Below are positions 1 to 5,993 of a DNA stretch of 16,709 nt, in pieces; position 1 is the first letter of the stretch, and every line of letters begins with the position of its first letter. A program made the translations under genes and the position numbers. The DNA comes from an uncultured Eubacteriales bacterium (GTDB taxonomy: Bacteria; Bacillota; Clostridia; Oscillospirales; Oscillospiraceae). The notes under the pieces are model-generated. The model was given only the letters and a program-made list of their open reading frames with translations, did not search any database and had not been told where the DNA came from. The stretch spans positions 1 to 16,709 of the forward strand of contig URGL01000056.1 in the NCBI GenBank assembly GCA_900547405.1. The letters run 5' to 3'.

Positions 1-266
1 TCCCCATAAATTTTACAATTAAAACCAGCTCTTTATTCTTTTCTTAATCTTTTTTTCCCAGTATACCGTTTTGGCTTTCTTGTCACACTTCCTGCAAATC
101 CAGTCTGATACAGTAACCATCCAGAGCCATTTTCCGCAGATAGGCTCCCATACTGCGGATGCCAAGCTAGTGCTGATCGAGTACAAAGGTGACGACCGGG
201 ACAACAGCGACAGCGAACGCAAGCTCAAACCAGGCCGCCAGTGGCAAGCGAACCGCTCCCACCTTC
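1..266. other. left-edge non-coding stretch
   Basis: No convincing gene lies in the first 266 bases. The overlapping open frames here run into or out of the htrA antisense or lack a ribosome site. Two weak signals exist. One is a minus-strand promoter-like pair at 60-87. The other is a minus-strand TTG-started frame at 167-247 that would encode a 26-residue hydrophobic peptide behind a GGTGGGAG motif. The low GC of the first 60 bases fits an intergenic region. Confidence 0.5.
60..87 (-). promoter_or_regulatory. candidate promoter reading off the left edge
   Basis: On the minus strand a TATACT -10 box (60-65) has an upstream TGTGAC (82-87, 16-bp spacer). Shifting by one base gives GTGACA with a 15-bp spacer. 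It would drive something left of the window. The spacing is not ideal, so this is only a candidate. Confidence 0.3.
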
Positions 267-267
267 A

Positions 268-314
268 AAAAAACACCCCCCTGCCCGGCACCTTCACGGT
301 GCCGGGCAGGGGGG
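268..314 (-). terminator. intrinsic terminator of htrA
   Basis: A 17-bp GC-rich stem (arms 276-292 and 298-314) with a 5-base loop lies 17 bases past the htrA stop. On the minus strand it is followed by TGTTTTTTT (complement of 267-275). This is a textbook rho-independent terminator for the leftward htrA transcript. Confidence 0.92.
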
Positions 315-331
315 CTTTCACTTTTTGCTTC

Positions 332-1696
332 TCAGAATCCGCCGAAGCCGAAGAAGCCGGGCAGTTGGCCGCTGTAGCCACGGCTCTGGTTCTGCTGGGA
401 CTGGTCGCTGCTTTCGGCGGCGGCAGTGGCGGACTGGATCTTCTGGGCCACCTCCAGGCTGATCTCCATGGTCTGGCCCTGGCGGTAGACGGTGAGGGTG
501 ATCCGGTCTCCGGGCTTGCAAGCGCCGATGGTCTTCACCAGATCGTTGCTGCTGGTGATCTCGGTGTCATTGACCTTCGTGATGATGTCGTTGACCTGGA
601 GCCCGGCGGCCTTGGCGGGGCCGTCATCGGTCAGGCTCTGGACGGCAGCGCCCTGGGGCAGGCCGTACTTCTGGGTCTCATCGCTGACGCTGATGACACT
701 GACGCCGATATAGGGCTTCTCGATATAGCCCTTCTCGATGATGCTGGTGATGATATTGTACACATCGTCCATGGGGATGGCGAAGCCGATGTTGTCGATG
801 GAGGCGCCGGAACCGGAGGAGCCGGAATACTTGGCGTTGGTGATGCCCACCACTTCACCGTACATATTGAACAGAGCGCCGCCGGAGTTGCCGGAATTGA
901 TGGCGCAGTCGGTCTGGATCAGCTCCTGGGTGCTGCCGGAGGACATGGTCACATCCCGGTTCAGGGCGCTGACGGCACCGGCCGTCAGAGAGAAGGTCAG
1001 CTCGCCCAGAGGGTTGCCGATGGCCACCACATTGTCGCCTACATTCAGCTTGCTGGAGGAGCCGATGACCACCGGGGTCAGGCCCTCGGCCTCCACCTTC
1101 AGCACGGCCACATCGTTGCTCTCGTCGTAGCCGATGATCTTGGCATCATACTGAGTGCCGTCGTAGGTGGAGACGGTCACCATATTGGCGCCTTCAATGA
1201 CGTGGTAATTGGTGATGATATAGCCGTCATCGGTGAAGATGAAGCCGGAACCGGCCGCAGCGGACTGGGTCTGCTGGCCCCAGAAGTTGGTGGTCACGGC
1301 AGAGGTCACGATGCCAACGGTCGAGTTGACGTTGGCGGCGTAGACCTCAGCGGCGGTAAGCTTCTTGGAGGAGTCGATCTGCTGGATCTGCAGCACGCTG
1401 GTTTCCCGGACTCCCTGCATGACCGTGGACACACCGTCTCCGGAGACGACGGTCTGGGGCAGGTCCCCCCGGGCCAGAGACGCGCCCAGGAAGCCGCCGC
1501 CGACACCCATACCGCCCCCAAGCAGGGCGCAGACCAGGGCCAGTGCCACGCCCTTCTTGCCGCCGTTTTTCTTGTGGGGCTTCTTGGGCTGGTCAACAGG
1601 GGGCATATCCGCCGGAATATCCTGGTGGGTCTCTTCCTGAGCAGCCTCGCCGGTGCCTACGGCTTCATAAATGGAATCATCATAGTATTCACTCAT
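332..1696 (-). CDS. htrA: HtrA/DegP-family membrane-anchored serine protease with PDZ domain
   Basis: 454 residues. Residues 1-48 are an acidic then Lys-rich cytoplasmic tail. Residues 49-75 form one glycine-rich membrane segment, so the protease faces outside. The trypsin-like S1C domain spans about 115-318 with a clear triad: His165 (in TNYHVIEG), Asp195 (in ESNDVAVLK) and Ser271 (in NSGNSGGAL). A single PDZ domain covers about 328-417. The tail (420-454) is Ser/Gln-rich and ends in a Gly/Phe-rich motif. By family it degrades or refolds damaged envelope proteins. The start is supported by AGGAGTG about 8 bases upstream. It is divergent from a two-component system, which suggests stress control like the CssRS-htrA pairing in Bacillus; that link is inference. 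It is monocistronic, ending at a strong terminator. Confidence 0.95.
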   Translation of the reverse strand: MSEYYDDSIYEAVGTGEAAQEETHQDIPADMPPVDQPKKPHKKNGGKKGVALALVCALLGGGMGVGGGFLGASLARGDLPQTVVSGDGVSTVMQGVRETSVLQIQQIDSSKKLTAAEVYAANVNSTVGIVTSAVTTNFWGQQTQSAAAGSGFIFTDDGYIITNYHVIEGANMVTVSTYDGTQYDAKIIGYDESNDVAVLKVEAEGLTPVVIGSSSKLNVGDNVVAIGNPLGELTFSLTAGAVSALNRDVTMSSGSTQELIQTDCAINSGNSGGALFNMYGEVVGITNAKYSGSSGSGASIDNIGFAIPMDDVYNIITSIIEKGYIEKPYIGVSVISVSDETQKYGLPQGAAVQSLTDDGPAKAAGLQVNDIITKVNDTEITSSNDLVKTIGACKPGDRITLTVYRQGQTMEISLEVAQKIQSATAAAESSDQSQQNQSRGYSGQLPGFFGFGGF

Positions 1697-1764
1697 GGTA
1701 TAACACTCCTTCTGCCTATATGGCAGGCTTTTTTCTTTTCATGCCCATATCCTAGCAGGTCATT

Positions 1765-1858
1765 CTGAAAATAGCCTTAAAAAAATTAAGAACGATTTGT
1801 GAATTCTGAAAAGAACCAAAAATTTCAGCTTTTTTTCAGGTGGAAGATGTAGTATTAT
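1765..1858. promoter_or_regulatory. repeated TTTCAG/CTGAAA boxes and candidate promoter
   Basis: CTGAAA occurs at 1765-1770 and 1806-1811, each inside the 10-mer ATTCTGAAAA (41 bp apart). The complement TTTCAG occurs at 1823-1828 and 1834-1839, exactly 11 bp apart. OmpR/PhoB-type regulators bind direct repeats with about an 11-bp pitch, and the gene next door is such a regulator. The last pair abuts a T-rich -35 zone and TATTAT (1853-1858). The binding role is inferred and the promoter assignment is weak. Confidence 0.4.
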
Positions 1859-1887
1859 GGGTATAGAAAAGCCCCCGCCGGAGGAAG

Positions 1888-2031
1888 CCTTCCCCACCGG
1901 GGAAGGTGGCAGGGCGAAGCCCTGACGGATGAGGGGAGCCAGTCTTCGCCAAAAACCAAGCCCGGTTTTGATCGTAAGGGGTCCCCTCCACACCCGCCGC
2001 CGCGGCGGCACCCTCTCCAAGCAGGAGAGGG
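1888..2031. repeat. MITE-like palindromic element, copy 1
   Basis: 144 bp with imperfect terminal inverted repeats of about 50 bp. Each arm is itself built of two small palindromes: an outer one (CCTTCCCC...GGGGAAGG on the left, CCCTCTCC...GGAGAGGG on the right) and an inner one (AGGGCGAAGCCCT on the left, a GCCGCGGCGG dyad on the right). These are followed by a G-rich GAGGGGA segment pointing inwards. The same layout recurs at 7078-7224. It encodes nothing convincing. It lies just downstream of the likely promoter, so it would be transcribed as a long hairpin in the regulator's leader. Confidence 0.8.
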
Positions 2032-2057
2032 CAGAGAAAAAGCAGCGGAGGTATGTC

Positions 2058-2735
2058 ATGAAGATACTCATTATAGAAGACGAAAAATTACTGGCCGACT
2101 CCCTGAAGGTCCTGCTTGAAAAGAAGGGCTTCACCGTAGAATGCGTCTACGACGGGGAGACCGGAGAGGAGTACGCGGAGACGGGAGTTTATGACCTGCT
2201 GATCCTGGACGTGATGATGCCCAAGATGAACGGCTATCAGGTGGCCCGGTCTGTCCGGAGCAAGCGCTGCGCCACCCCCATCCTGATGCTCACCGCCCGG
2301 TCCGGGGTGGAGGACCGGATCGAGGGGCTCAACGCCGGGGCTGACTATTATCTCACCAAGCCCTTCGACACCCGGGAGCTGCTGGCCTGTGTAGGGGCCC
2401 TGCTCCGCCGCCAGGGGAACCAGGTGGACGAGCTGAGCCTGGGCAACACCGTCCTGGAGCTGGCCACCTGCAACCTGGTCTGCGGGGAGAAGAAGGTCAG
2501 GCTCTCGGCCAAGGAGTTTGACGTGATGCGGTTTCTGCTCCGATCCCGGGGGGCCATCCTGTCCAAGGAGGCCATTCTTGCCAAGGTCTGGGGCTATGAC
2601 TCCAACGCGGTGGAGAACAATGTGGAGGTCTATGTGGGCTTTCTGCGCAAGAAGCTGACCAGCATCGGCTCCAACGTCCTCATCAACTCCGTCCGCCGTA
2701 TGGGCTACCAGCTGGAGGTGAAGGAAGGGTGCTGA
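2058..2735 (+). CDS. OmpR/PhoB-family response regulator
   Basis: 225 residues from ATG 2058, chosen because GGAGG (2047-2051) is well spaced and the protein then starts directly with the receiver fold (MKILIIEDEK). The upstream extension of this frame runs through the repeat element. The receiver domain spans 1-117, with acidic residues Glu7/Asp8, phospho-acceptor Asp51 (LLILDVMMP), Thr79 and Lys101 (LTKPFD). The C-terminal winged helix (about 127-221) ends in the usual RRMGYQL motif. It is a DNA-binding transcription factor phosphorylated by the kinase encoded downstream, whose gene overlaps it by 7 bases. Targets are unknown; the divergent htrA and its own promoter are plausible, given the nearby boxes. 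Confidence 0.95.
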   Translation: MKILIIEDEKLLADSLKVLLEKKGFTVECVYDGETGEEYAETGVYDLLILDVMMPKMNGYQVARSVRSKRCATPILMLTARSGVEDRIEGLNAGADYYLTKPFDTRELLACVGALLRRQGNQVDELSLGNTVLELATCNLVCGEKKVRLSAKEFDVMRFLLRSRGAILSKEAILAKVWGYDSNAVENNVEVYVGFLRKKLTSIGSNVLINSVRRMGYQLEVKEGC

Positions 2736-3931
2736 AAAAGCTGCGCCTTCGCTTCGTCTGTGTGCTCATGGCCATCGTCACCGTGACGCTGTGCCTGATG
2801 TTCGGCCTGGTATACCACTTCACCCGGGAAAATCTGGAATCCCAGGCTCTCTCCATGATGGAGTCTGTGGTGGAGGATCCCCTTCAGCTGGGGCGGCCCA
2901 ACAGCCGGTCCCAGGAGATGAAGCTGCCCTATTTCCTCATCAAGGTCAGCGCTCACGGGGAGCTGGTGGCGGTGTCCGGAGGCTATTACGATCTGTCCGA
3001 TGAGACCTTTCTGAAAGACCTGATCCTCCGGGTATCGGAAGCCGGAACCGATTCCGGCATGATCCCGGAGTACAACCTCCGATACCTGCTGACCCGGAGC
3101 TACGCCTCCAGCACCCTGGTCTTCGCCGACATGAGCAGCGAGAAGACCACCCTGAAAACCCTGGCCACCGCCTTCGCCGGCATCGGCCTTGTATGCCTGC
3201 TGGCCTTTTTGGCCATTGCGGAGCTTCTGGCCCGGTGGATGGTCCGGCCTGCGGAAACCGCCTGGAGCCAGCAGCGGCAGTTCGTCAGCGACGCCTCCCA
3301 CGAGCTGAAAACCCCTCTGACGGTGATCCTCACCAACGCGGAGCTGATGCAGATGACCGAGGAGCCGGAGACCCAGAGCAAATGCCTGGGCAGCATCCTC
3401 ACCATGGCTCACCAGATGCGCTCCCTGGTGGAGGAGCTGCTGGAGCTGGCCAGAAGCGACAACGACCAGTCGAAAATGGTCTTCGAAGCCCTCAATTTCA
3501 GCGAGCTGGTGACAGATGGCCTGCTGCCCTTTGATGCCGTCTTCTTTGAGAAGGGACTGACCCTGGAGGAGCAGGTCACTCCTGATATTATGTTAACCGG
3601 CAGCCGCCAATACCTGGGCCAGCTGCTGGATATTCTGTTGGACAATGCCCGGAAGTATGCCACCGGCGGCATTGTCGCCGTGACCCTGGACCGCTCCGGC
3701 CGGAAGCACTGCCGCCTGACGGTCTCCAACGACAGCGAGCAGCTGTCGGAAGCCGAATGCAAGGACATTTTCCGCCGGTTCTACCGCCGGGACCAGGCCC
3801 GCAGCCGGGACGGAAGCTTCGGCTTAGGGCTCTCCATTGCCGAAACCGTGGCCAAAGCCCACGGCGGAAAGATCTGGGCCGAGTGGAAGGAAGGGCGGAT
3901 CACCTTTACGGCGGAGCTGCCCTGTGAATGA
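2729..3931 (+). CDS. membrane sensor histidine kinase
   Basis: 400 residues from a GTG start at 2729, overlapping the regulator stop (GTGCTGA), with AAGGAAGG just upstream. This implies translational coupling. Membrane segment 1 is about 9-30 and segment 2 about 146-168. The roughly 115-residue loop between them should be extracytoplasmic and is the likely sensor; I do not recognise its fold. Only about 20 residues separate segment 2 from the H-box, so no full HAMP domain fits. The HisKA domain has His191 (SDASHELKTPLT). The catalytic domain has the N-box around Asn306 (LLDNARKYA) and a G-box at 364-370 (FGLGLSI). The cognate partner is the preceding regulator. Confidence 0.93.
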   Translation: MLKKLRLRFVCVLMAIVTVTLCLMFGLVYHFTRENLESQALSMMESVVEDPLQLGRPNSRSQEMKLPYFLIKVSAHGELVAVSGGYYDLSDETFLKDLILRVSEAGTDSGMIPEYNLRYLLTRSYASSTLVFADMSSEKTTLKTLATAFAGIGLVCLLAFLAIAELLARWMVRPAETAWSQQRQFVSDASHELKTPLTVILTNAELMQMTEEPETQSKCLGSILTMAHQMRSLVEELLELARSDNDQSKMVFEALNFSELVTDGLLPFDAVFFEKGLTLEEQVTPDIMLTGSRQYLGQLLDILLDNARKYATGGIVAVTLDRSGRKHCRLTVSNDSEQLSEAECKDIFRRFYRRDQARSRDGSFGLGLSIAETVAKAHGGKIWAEWKEGRITFTAELPCE

Positions 3932-3957
3932 TGTTACCGCAAAACATAATCTTTTCC

Positions 3958-3986
3958 TTGCGTTTCGACAGAATATGTGTTACTGT
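3958..3986 (+). promoter_or_regulatory. sigma-A-type promoter of the holin-like toxin
   Basis: TTGCGT (3958-3963), 17-bp spacer, TACTGT (3981-3986). Predicted transcription start is near 3993, giving a toxin leader of about 100 bases. It begins just after the kinase stop. Confidence 0.65.
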
Positions 3987-4017
3987 ATCCGTGGTACCGC
4001 CAGTACCCCGGTAGGCG

Positions 4018-4085
4018 ACTCCCCTGATTGATCTCTTTCGGGGGTGAATACTTCTTTTTACCCCCAATCGACTTCGAGAGGGGGT
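4018..4085 (+). promoter_or_regulatory. toxin mRNA leader with alternative hairpins over the ribosome site
   Basis: Four alternating tracts are spaced about 20 bases apart: CCCC (4021-4024), GGGGGT (4040-4045), ACCCCC (4060-4065) and GGGGGT (4080-4085). The last is the Shine-Dalgarno. Pairing 1:2 and 3:4 hides the ribosome site, while pairing 2:3 frees it. Such metastable leaders are known in type I toxin mRNAs; applying this here is inference from complementarity. Confidence 0.55.
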
Positions 4086-4092
4086 GACGGTT

Positions 4093-4188
4093 ATGGTTAC
4101 ATGGGAAGAATTGTTCCAATTCTGCATGGTCATTGCCACTGTCATTGCTCTGGTTCTCCAGGCCAACGATCATAATAAAAAGAAGTAA
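4093..4188 (+). CDS. holin-like small membrane toxin (type I toxin-antitoxin)
   Basis: 31 residues: MVTWEELFQFCMVIATVIAL followed by VLQANDHNKKK. A short acidic/aromatic N-terminus, one hydrophobic helix (about 8-23) and a lysine tail match the putative holin-like toxin family of Firmicutes (Hol_Tox). By family it inserts in the membrane and harms its own cell when overproduced. The start is fixed by GGGGGTGA ending 6 bases before the ATG. It has its own promoter (3958-3986), a long structured leader, and a terminator whose left arm overlaps the last codons. A convergent antisense promoter lies just beyond. The peptide is too short for normal ORF cut-offs; toxicity itself is untested. Confidence 0.8.
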   Translation: MVTWEELFQFCMVIATVIALVLQANDHNKKK

Positions 4189-4223
4189 TCGCCAACCTCC
4201 CAAAGTTCCGATTACTTCTTTTT
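4177..4223. terminator. shared bidirectional terminator of toxin mRNA and antisense RNA
   Basis: Arms AAAAAGAAGTAATCG (4177-4191) and CGATTACTTCTTTTT (4209-4223) pair over 15 bp around a 17-base loop. The 3' arm ends in a T run on both strands, so it can stop toxin transcription rightward and the antisense RNA leftward. The toxin stop codon lies inside the left arm. Confidence 0.8.
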
Positions 4224-4262
4224 AATCAACCACGGGAGCCGTCTGCTGGCGGTACTCCCTGT
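4177..4262 (-). ncRNA. predicted antisense antitoxin RNA
   Basis: A consensus leftward promoter (4269-4297) would start an RNA near 4262. It would end at the bidirectional hairpin 4177-4223, about 85 bases later. It is fully complementary to the toxin mRNA 3' end, as in the known txpA/RatA and bsrG/SR4 pairs of Bacillus. Its 5' part carries GTACCGCCAG and a CTCCC...TTGAT segment, both also found in the toxin leader in the same sense. Ends are predicted, not mapped. Confidence 0.6.
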
Positions 4263-4268
4263 GTCTTT

Positions 4269-4297
4269 ACTATACCCCATTGCCGGGATTTTGTCAA
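4269..4297 (-). promoter_or_regulatory. strong promoter of the antisense RNA
   Basis: On the minus strand: TTGACA (complement of 4292-4297), 17-bp spacer, TATAGT (complement of 4269-4274). This is a perfect -35 and near-perfect -10, stronger than the toxin promoter, as expected for an antitoxin RNA. Confidence 0.8.
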
Positions 4298-4327
4298 TGC
4301 CCCCGCCGTGGCGGGGGCAAATTTTTT
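4298..4327. terminator. hairpin between rpiB and the antisense RNA
   Basis: TGCCCCCGCC / GGCGGGGGCA (4298-4307, 4310-4319) forms a very stable hairpin directly after the rpiB stop. The T run (4322-4327) lies on the plus-strand side. The hairpin is therefore a better terminator for rightward transcripts than for rpiB, for which no T run follows. Some rpiB read-through into the antisense RNA is possible. Confidence 0.6.
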
Positions 4328-4769
4328 ACTCGTTCTCCAGAGCCATGACCTTATCGATCCGGCGCTGGTGGCGGGCTTCTCCGGAGAAGGGGGTCTCCAG
4401 CCACTTGTCTACGATGGCCAGGGCCAGATTCTCACCGGTGACACCGGCACCGATGGCCATGCAGTTGGTGTCGTTGTGGAGCCGGGTCAGTTCGGCGGAC
4501 ATCAGGTCCCCCAGCAGGGCGCAGCGAATGCCCTTGACCTTATTGGCGGCGATGGACACGCCGATACCGGTGGTGCACAGCAGCACACCCCGGTCGCAGC
4601 TTCCCTTGGCTACCGCCTTGGCGGCGGGGCCGGCAAAGTCCGGGTAGTCGCAGCTATCCTTGCTGTGGCAGCCGAAGTCCACCACCTCGTATCCCTTTTT
4701 GGTCAGGTGGGCCACTACGGTCTGCTTCAGGTCATAAGCGCCGTGGTCACAGGCAACAGCGATTTTCAT
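4326..4769 (-). CDS. rpiB: ribose-5-phosphate isomerase B
   Basis: 147 residues, the normal length for RpiB/LacAB-family isomerases. Motifs in order: CDHGA (7-11, substrate phosphate and ring opening), the catalytic-loop Cys65 and Thr67 in LLCTTGIG, SIAANK (72-77), HND (98-100), and a C-terminal HQRRI (134-138). It interconverts ribose-5-phosphate and ribulose-5-phosphate in the pentose phosphate pathway in the cytosol. The start has AAGGAGG 7 bases upstream. It is the last gene of the yabP-to-rpiB run, 18 bases after the SDR gene. A role on another aldose phosphate cannot be excluded from sequence. Confidence 0.95.
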   Translation of the reverse strand: MKIAVACDHGAYDLKQTVVAHLTKKGYEVVDFGCHSKDSCDYPDFAGPAAKAVAKGSCDRGVLLCTTGIGVSIAANKVKGIRCALLGDLMSAELTRLHNDTNCMAIGAGVTGENLALAIVDKWLETPFSGEARHQRRIDKVMALENE

Positions 4770-4787
4770 GTTGGTTCCTCCTTGGTA

Positions 4788-5486
4788 TCAAATCACGTAT
4801 CCACCGTCAACATTCAGCACGTTTCCGGTGACGAATTCGGCATCGGCCAGATATGCCATGGCTTGGGCCACGTCCGCCGGGGTGCCGTTGCGGCCCACAG
4901 GGGTATCCTGGGCCATTTCCTCCAGAATCTCCGGCTCCACCTGGGCGCACATATCCGTCAGGATCACCCCGGGAGCCACGCAGTTCACCCGGATGCCGCT
5001 GGGACCCAGCTCCTTGGCCAGGGCCTTGGTCAGGGCGATGACGGCCCCCTTGGTGGCGGAATAGGCCGCCTCGCAGCTGGCGCCTACCCGGCCCCACATG
5101 CTGGAAACGGTGACGATGCTGCCCCGGTGCTTTTTCAGAAAGGAGGGCAGGGCGGCACCCACGCAGTTGTAGATGCCCTTGACGTTGACGGCAAAGATCC
5201 GGTCCCAGTCCCGCTCTTCCATGGACTGCATCAGGCCGTAGTGGCAAATGCCGGCGTTGCAGATGAGGATATCCACATCCGGGAGCCCAGCAAAGGCGGC
5301 CTTCACGGCCTGGGTGTCTGCCACATCGCAGCGGATGGCCTGGGCCCCCGTGGCCTGGCTCACGGCCTGCGCGGCGGCCTGGTTTTTTTCGTACAGAAAA
5401 TACACCCGGTCCCCCCGGGCGGCGAAGAGCTCTACGGCGGCTCTGCCGATGCCCCGGGAGCCGCCGGTGATGACAACGGTCTGCAT
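4788..5486 (-). CDS. short-chain dehydrogenase/reductase (FabG/YmfI-like)
   Basis: 232 residues, classical SDR. The Rossmann motif TGGSRGIG is at 7-14, NAG at 77-79, and the catalytic set is Asn101, Ser129, Tyr142 and Lys146 (YSATK). The C-terminal NVDGGY is typical. The family uses NAD(P)H to reduce carbonyls. FabG-type 3-oxoacyl-ACP reductase is one option. The related YmfI type, which reduces the 5-aminopentanone group on elongation factor P, fits as well or better because the gene is not near other fatty-acid genes. It starts one base after the stop of the S1 gene (TAAGATG), so translation is probably coupled; there is no strong ribosome site of its own. Confidence 0.88.
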   Translation of the reverse strand: MQTVVITGGSRGIGRAAVELFAARGDRVYFLYEKNQAAAQAVSQATGAQAIRCDVADTQAVKAAFAGLPDVDILICNAGICHYGLMQSMEERDWDRIFAVNVKGIYNCVGAALPSFLKKHRGSIVTVSSMWGRVGASCEAAYSATKGAVIALTKALAKELGPSGIRVNCVAPGVILTDMCAQVEPEILEEMAQDTPVGRNGTPADVAQAMAYLADAEFVTGNVLNVDGGYVI

Positions 5487-5487
5487 C

Positions 5488-5961
5488 TTATCTTTTTCTG
5501 CTCTTGGTCCGGTGGTCGGAATACTGCCGGATGGAGGAGATCTTGCTGTCGGACTCAGACATAAAGGCCTTCAGCCGCTCCTCGAAGAGCTGGTCCGCGG
5601 TCTTGGGGGCCGCAGGCTGCATGGGGGCCCTGGGGGCTCTGGGAGCCCGGCTGGGGGCACCCTCCCGCCGGGGGCCGGCGCTGCTGCTGCTCCGGAAATC
5701 GTTCCGAGGGCCGTTTTCCCGCTGGGGCTTGGGTTCCAGGCGCTTGATGGACAGGTTGATCTTGCCGTTTTCCAGGCCGATGACCATGACCTTCACATCC
5801 TGCCCTTCGGTGAGATGCTGGCGGATATCGCTGACGTAGGCGTTGGCGACTTCGGAAATATGTACCATGCCGGTCTTATTCTCCGGCAGGGCGATGAAAG
5901 CGCCAAAGTTGGTGATGGATTTGACTTTCCCCTCTAAAACGGCTCCAACGGTTAACTCCAT
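5488..5961 (-). CDS. yabR: S1 RNA-binding domain protein (YabR/GSP13-like)
   Basis: 157 residues. One S1 OB-fold spans about 3-75 (KSITNFGAFIALPENKTGMVHIS, VKVMVIGLENGKINLSIKR when read in two pieces). A disordered Arg/Pro/Ala-rich linker follows (about 77-118), then a short predicted helix and a very basic tail (KSRKR). Its place directly after divIC matches yabR of Bacillus subtilis, which encodes a similar single-S1 protein. It probably binds RNA or ribosomes; the exact role is unknown. GGAGGAA lies about 11 bases before the ATG. The gap to divIC is only 32 bases. Confidence 0.9.
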   Translation of the reverse strand: MELTVGAVLEGKVKSITNFGAFIALPENKTGMVHISEVANAYVSDIRQHLTEGQDVKVMVIGLENGKINLSIKRLEPKPQRENGPRNDFRSSSSAGPRREGAPSRAPRAPRAPMQPAAPKTADQLFEERLKAFMSESDSKISSIRQYSDHRTKSRKR

Positions 5962-5993
5962 AGATGATTTGCTTCCTCCAGAAATAAAATTGA

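Larger units (their letters stand above)
1697..2057. other. divergent regulatory region, htrA / two-component system
   Basis: This 361-base gene-free stretch holds, from left to right: the htrA ribosome site and a small CTGCC/GGCAG dyad in its leader (about 1712-1727), four CTGAAA/TTTCAG boxes (1765-1839), a possible rightward -10 box TATTAT (1853-1858), a 144-bp inverted-repeat element (1888-2031), and the response-regulator ribosome site (GGAGG, 2047-2051). Confidence 0.7.

Noticed and set aside
71..1768. 565-codon open frame antisense to htrA
   Set aside because: It covers the terminator, the whole protease gene and its leader. The protease has a full catalytic triad and PDZ domain, so this is a shadow.
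3934..4203. 89-codon minus-strand frame (TTG start) across the toxin region
   Set aside because: It reads antisense through the toxin, its leader and promoter, and starts within the shared terminator loop. Although a GGGAGG lies at its start, the RNA here is better explained as an antisense antitoxin ending at 4177.
4308..5564. 418-codon plus-strand frame over rpiB and the SDR gene
   Set aside because: Shadow of two well-identified minus-strand enzymes, without motifs or a ribosome site.
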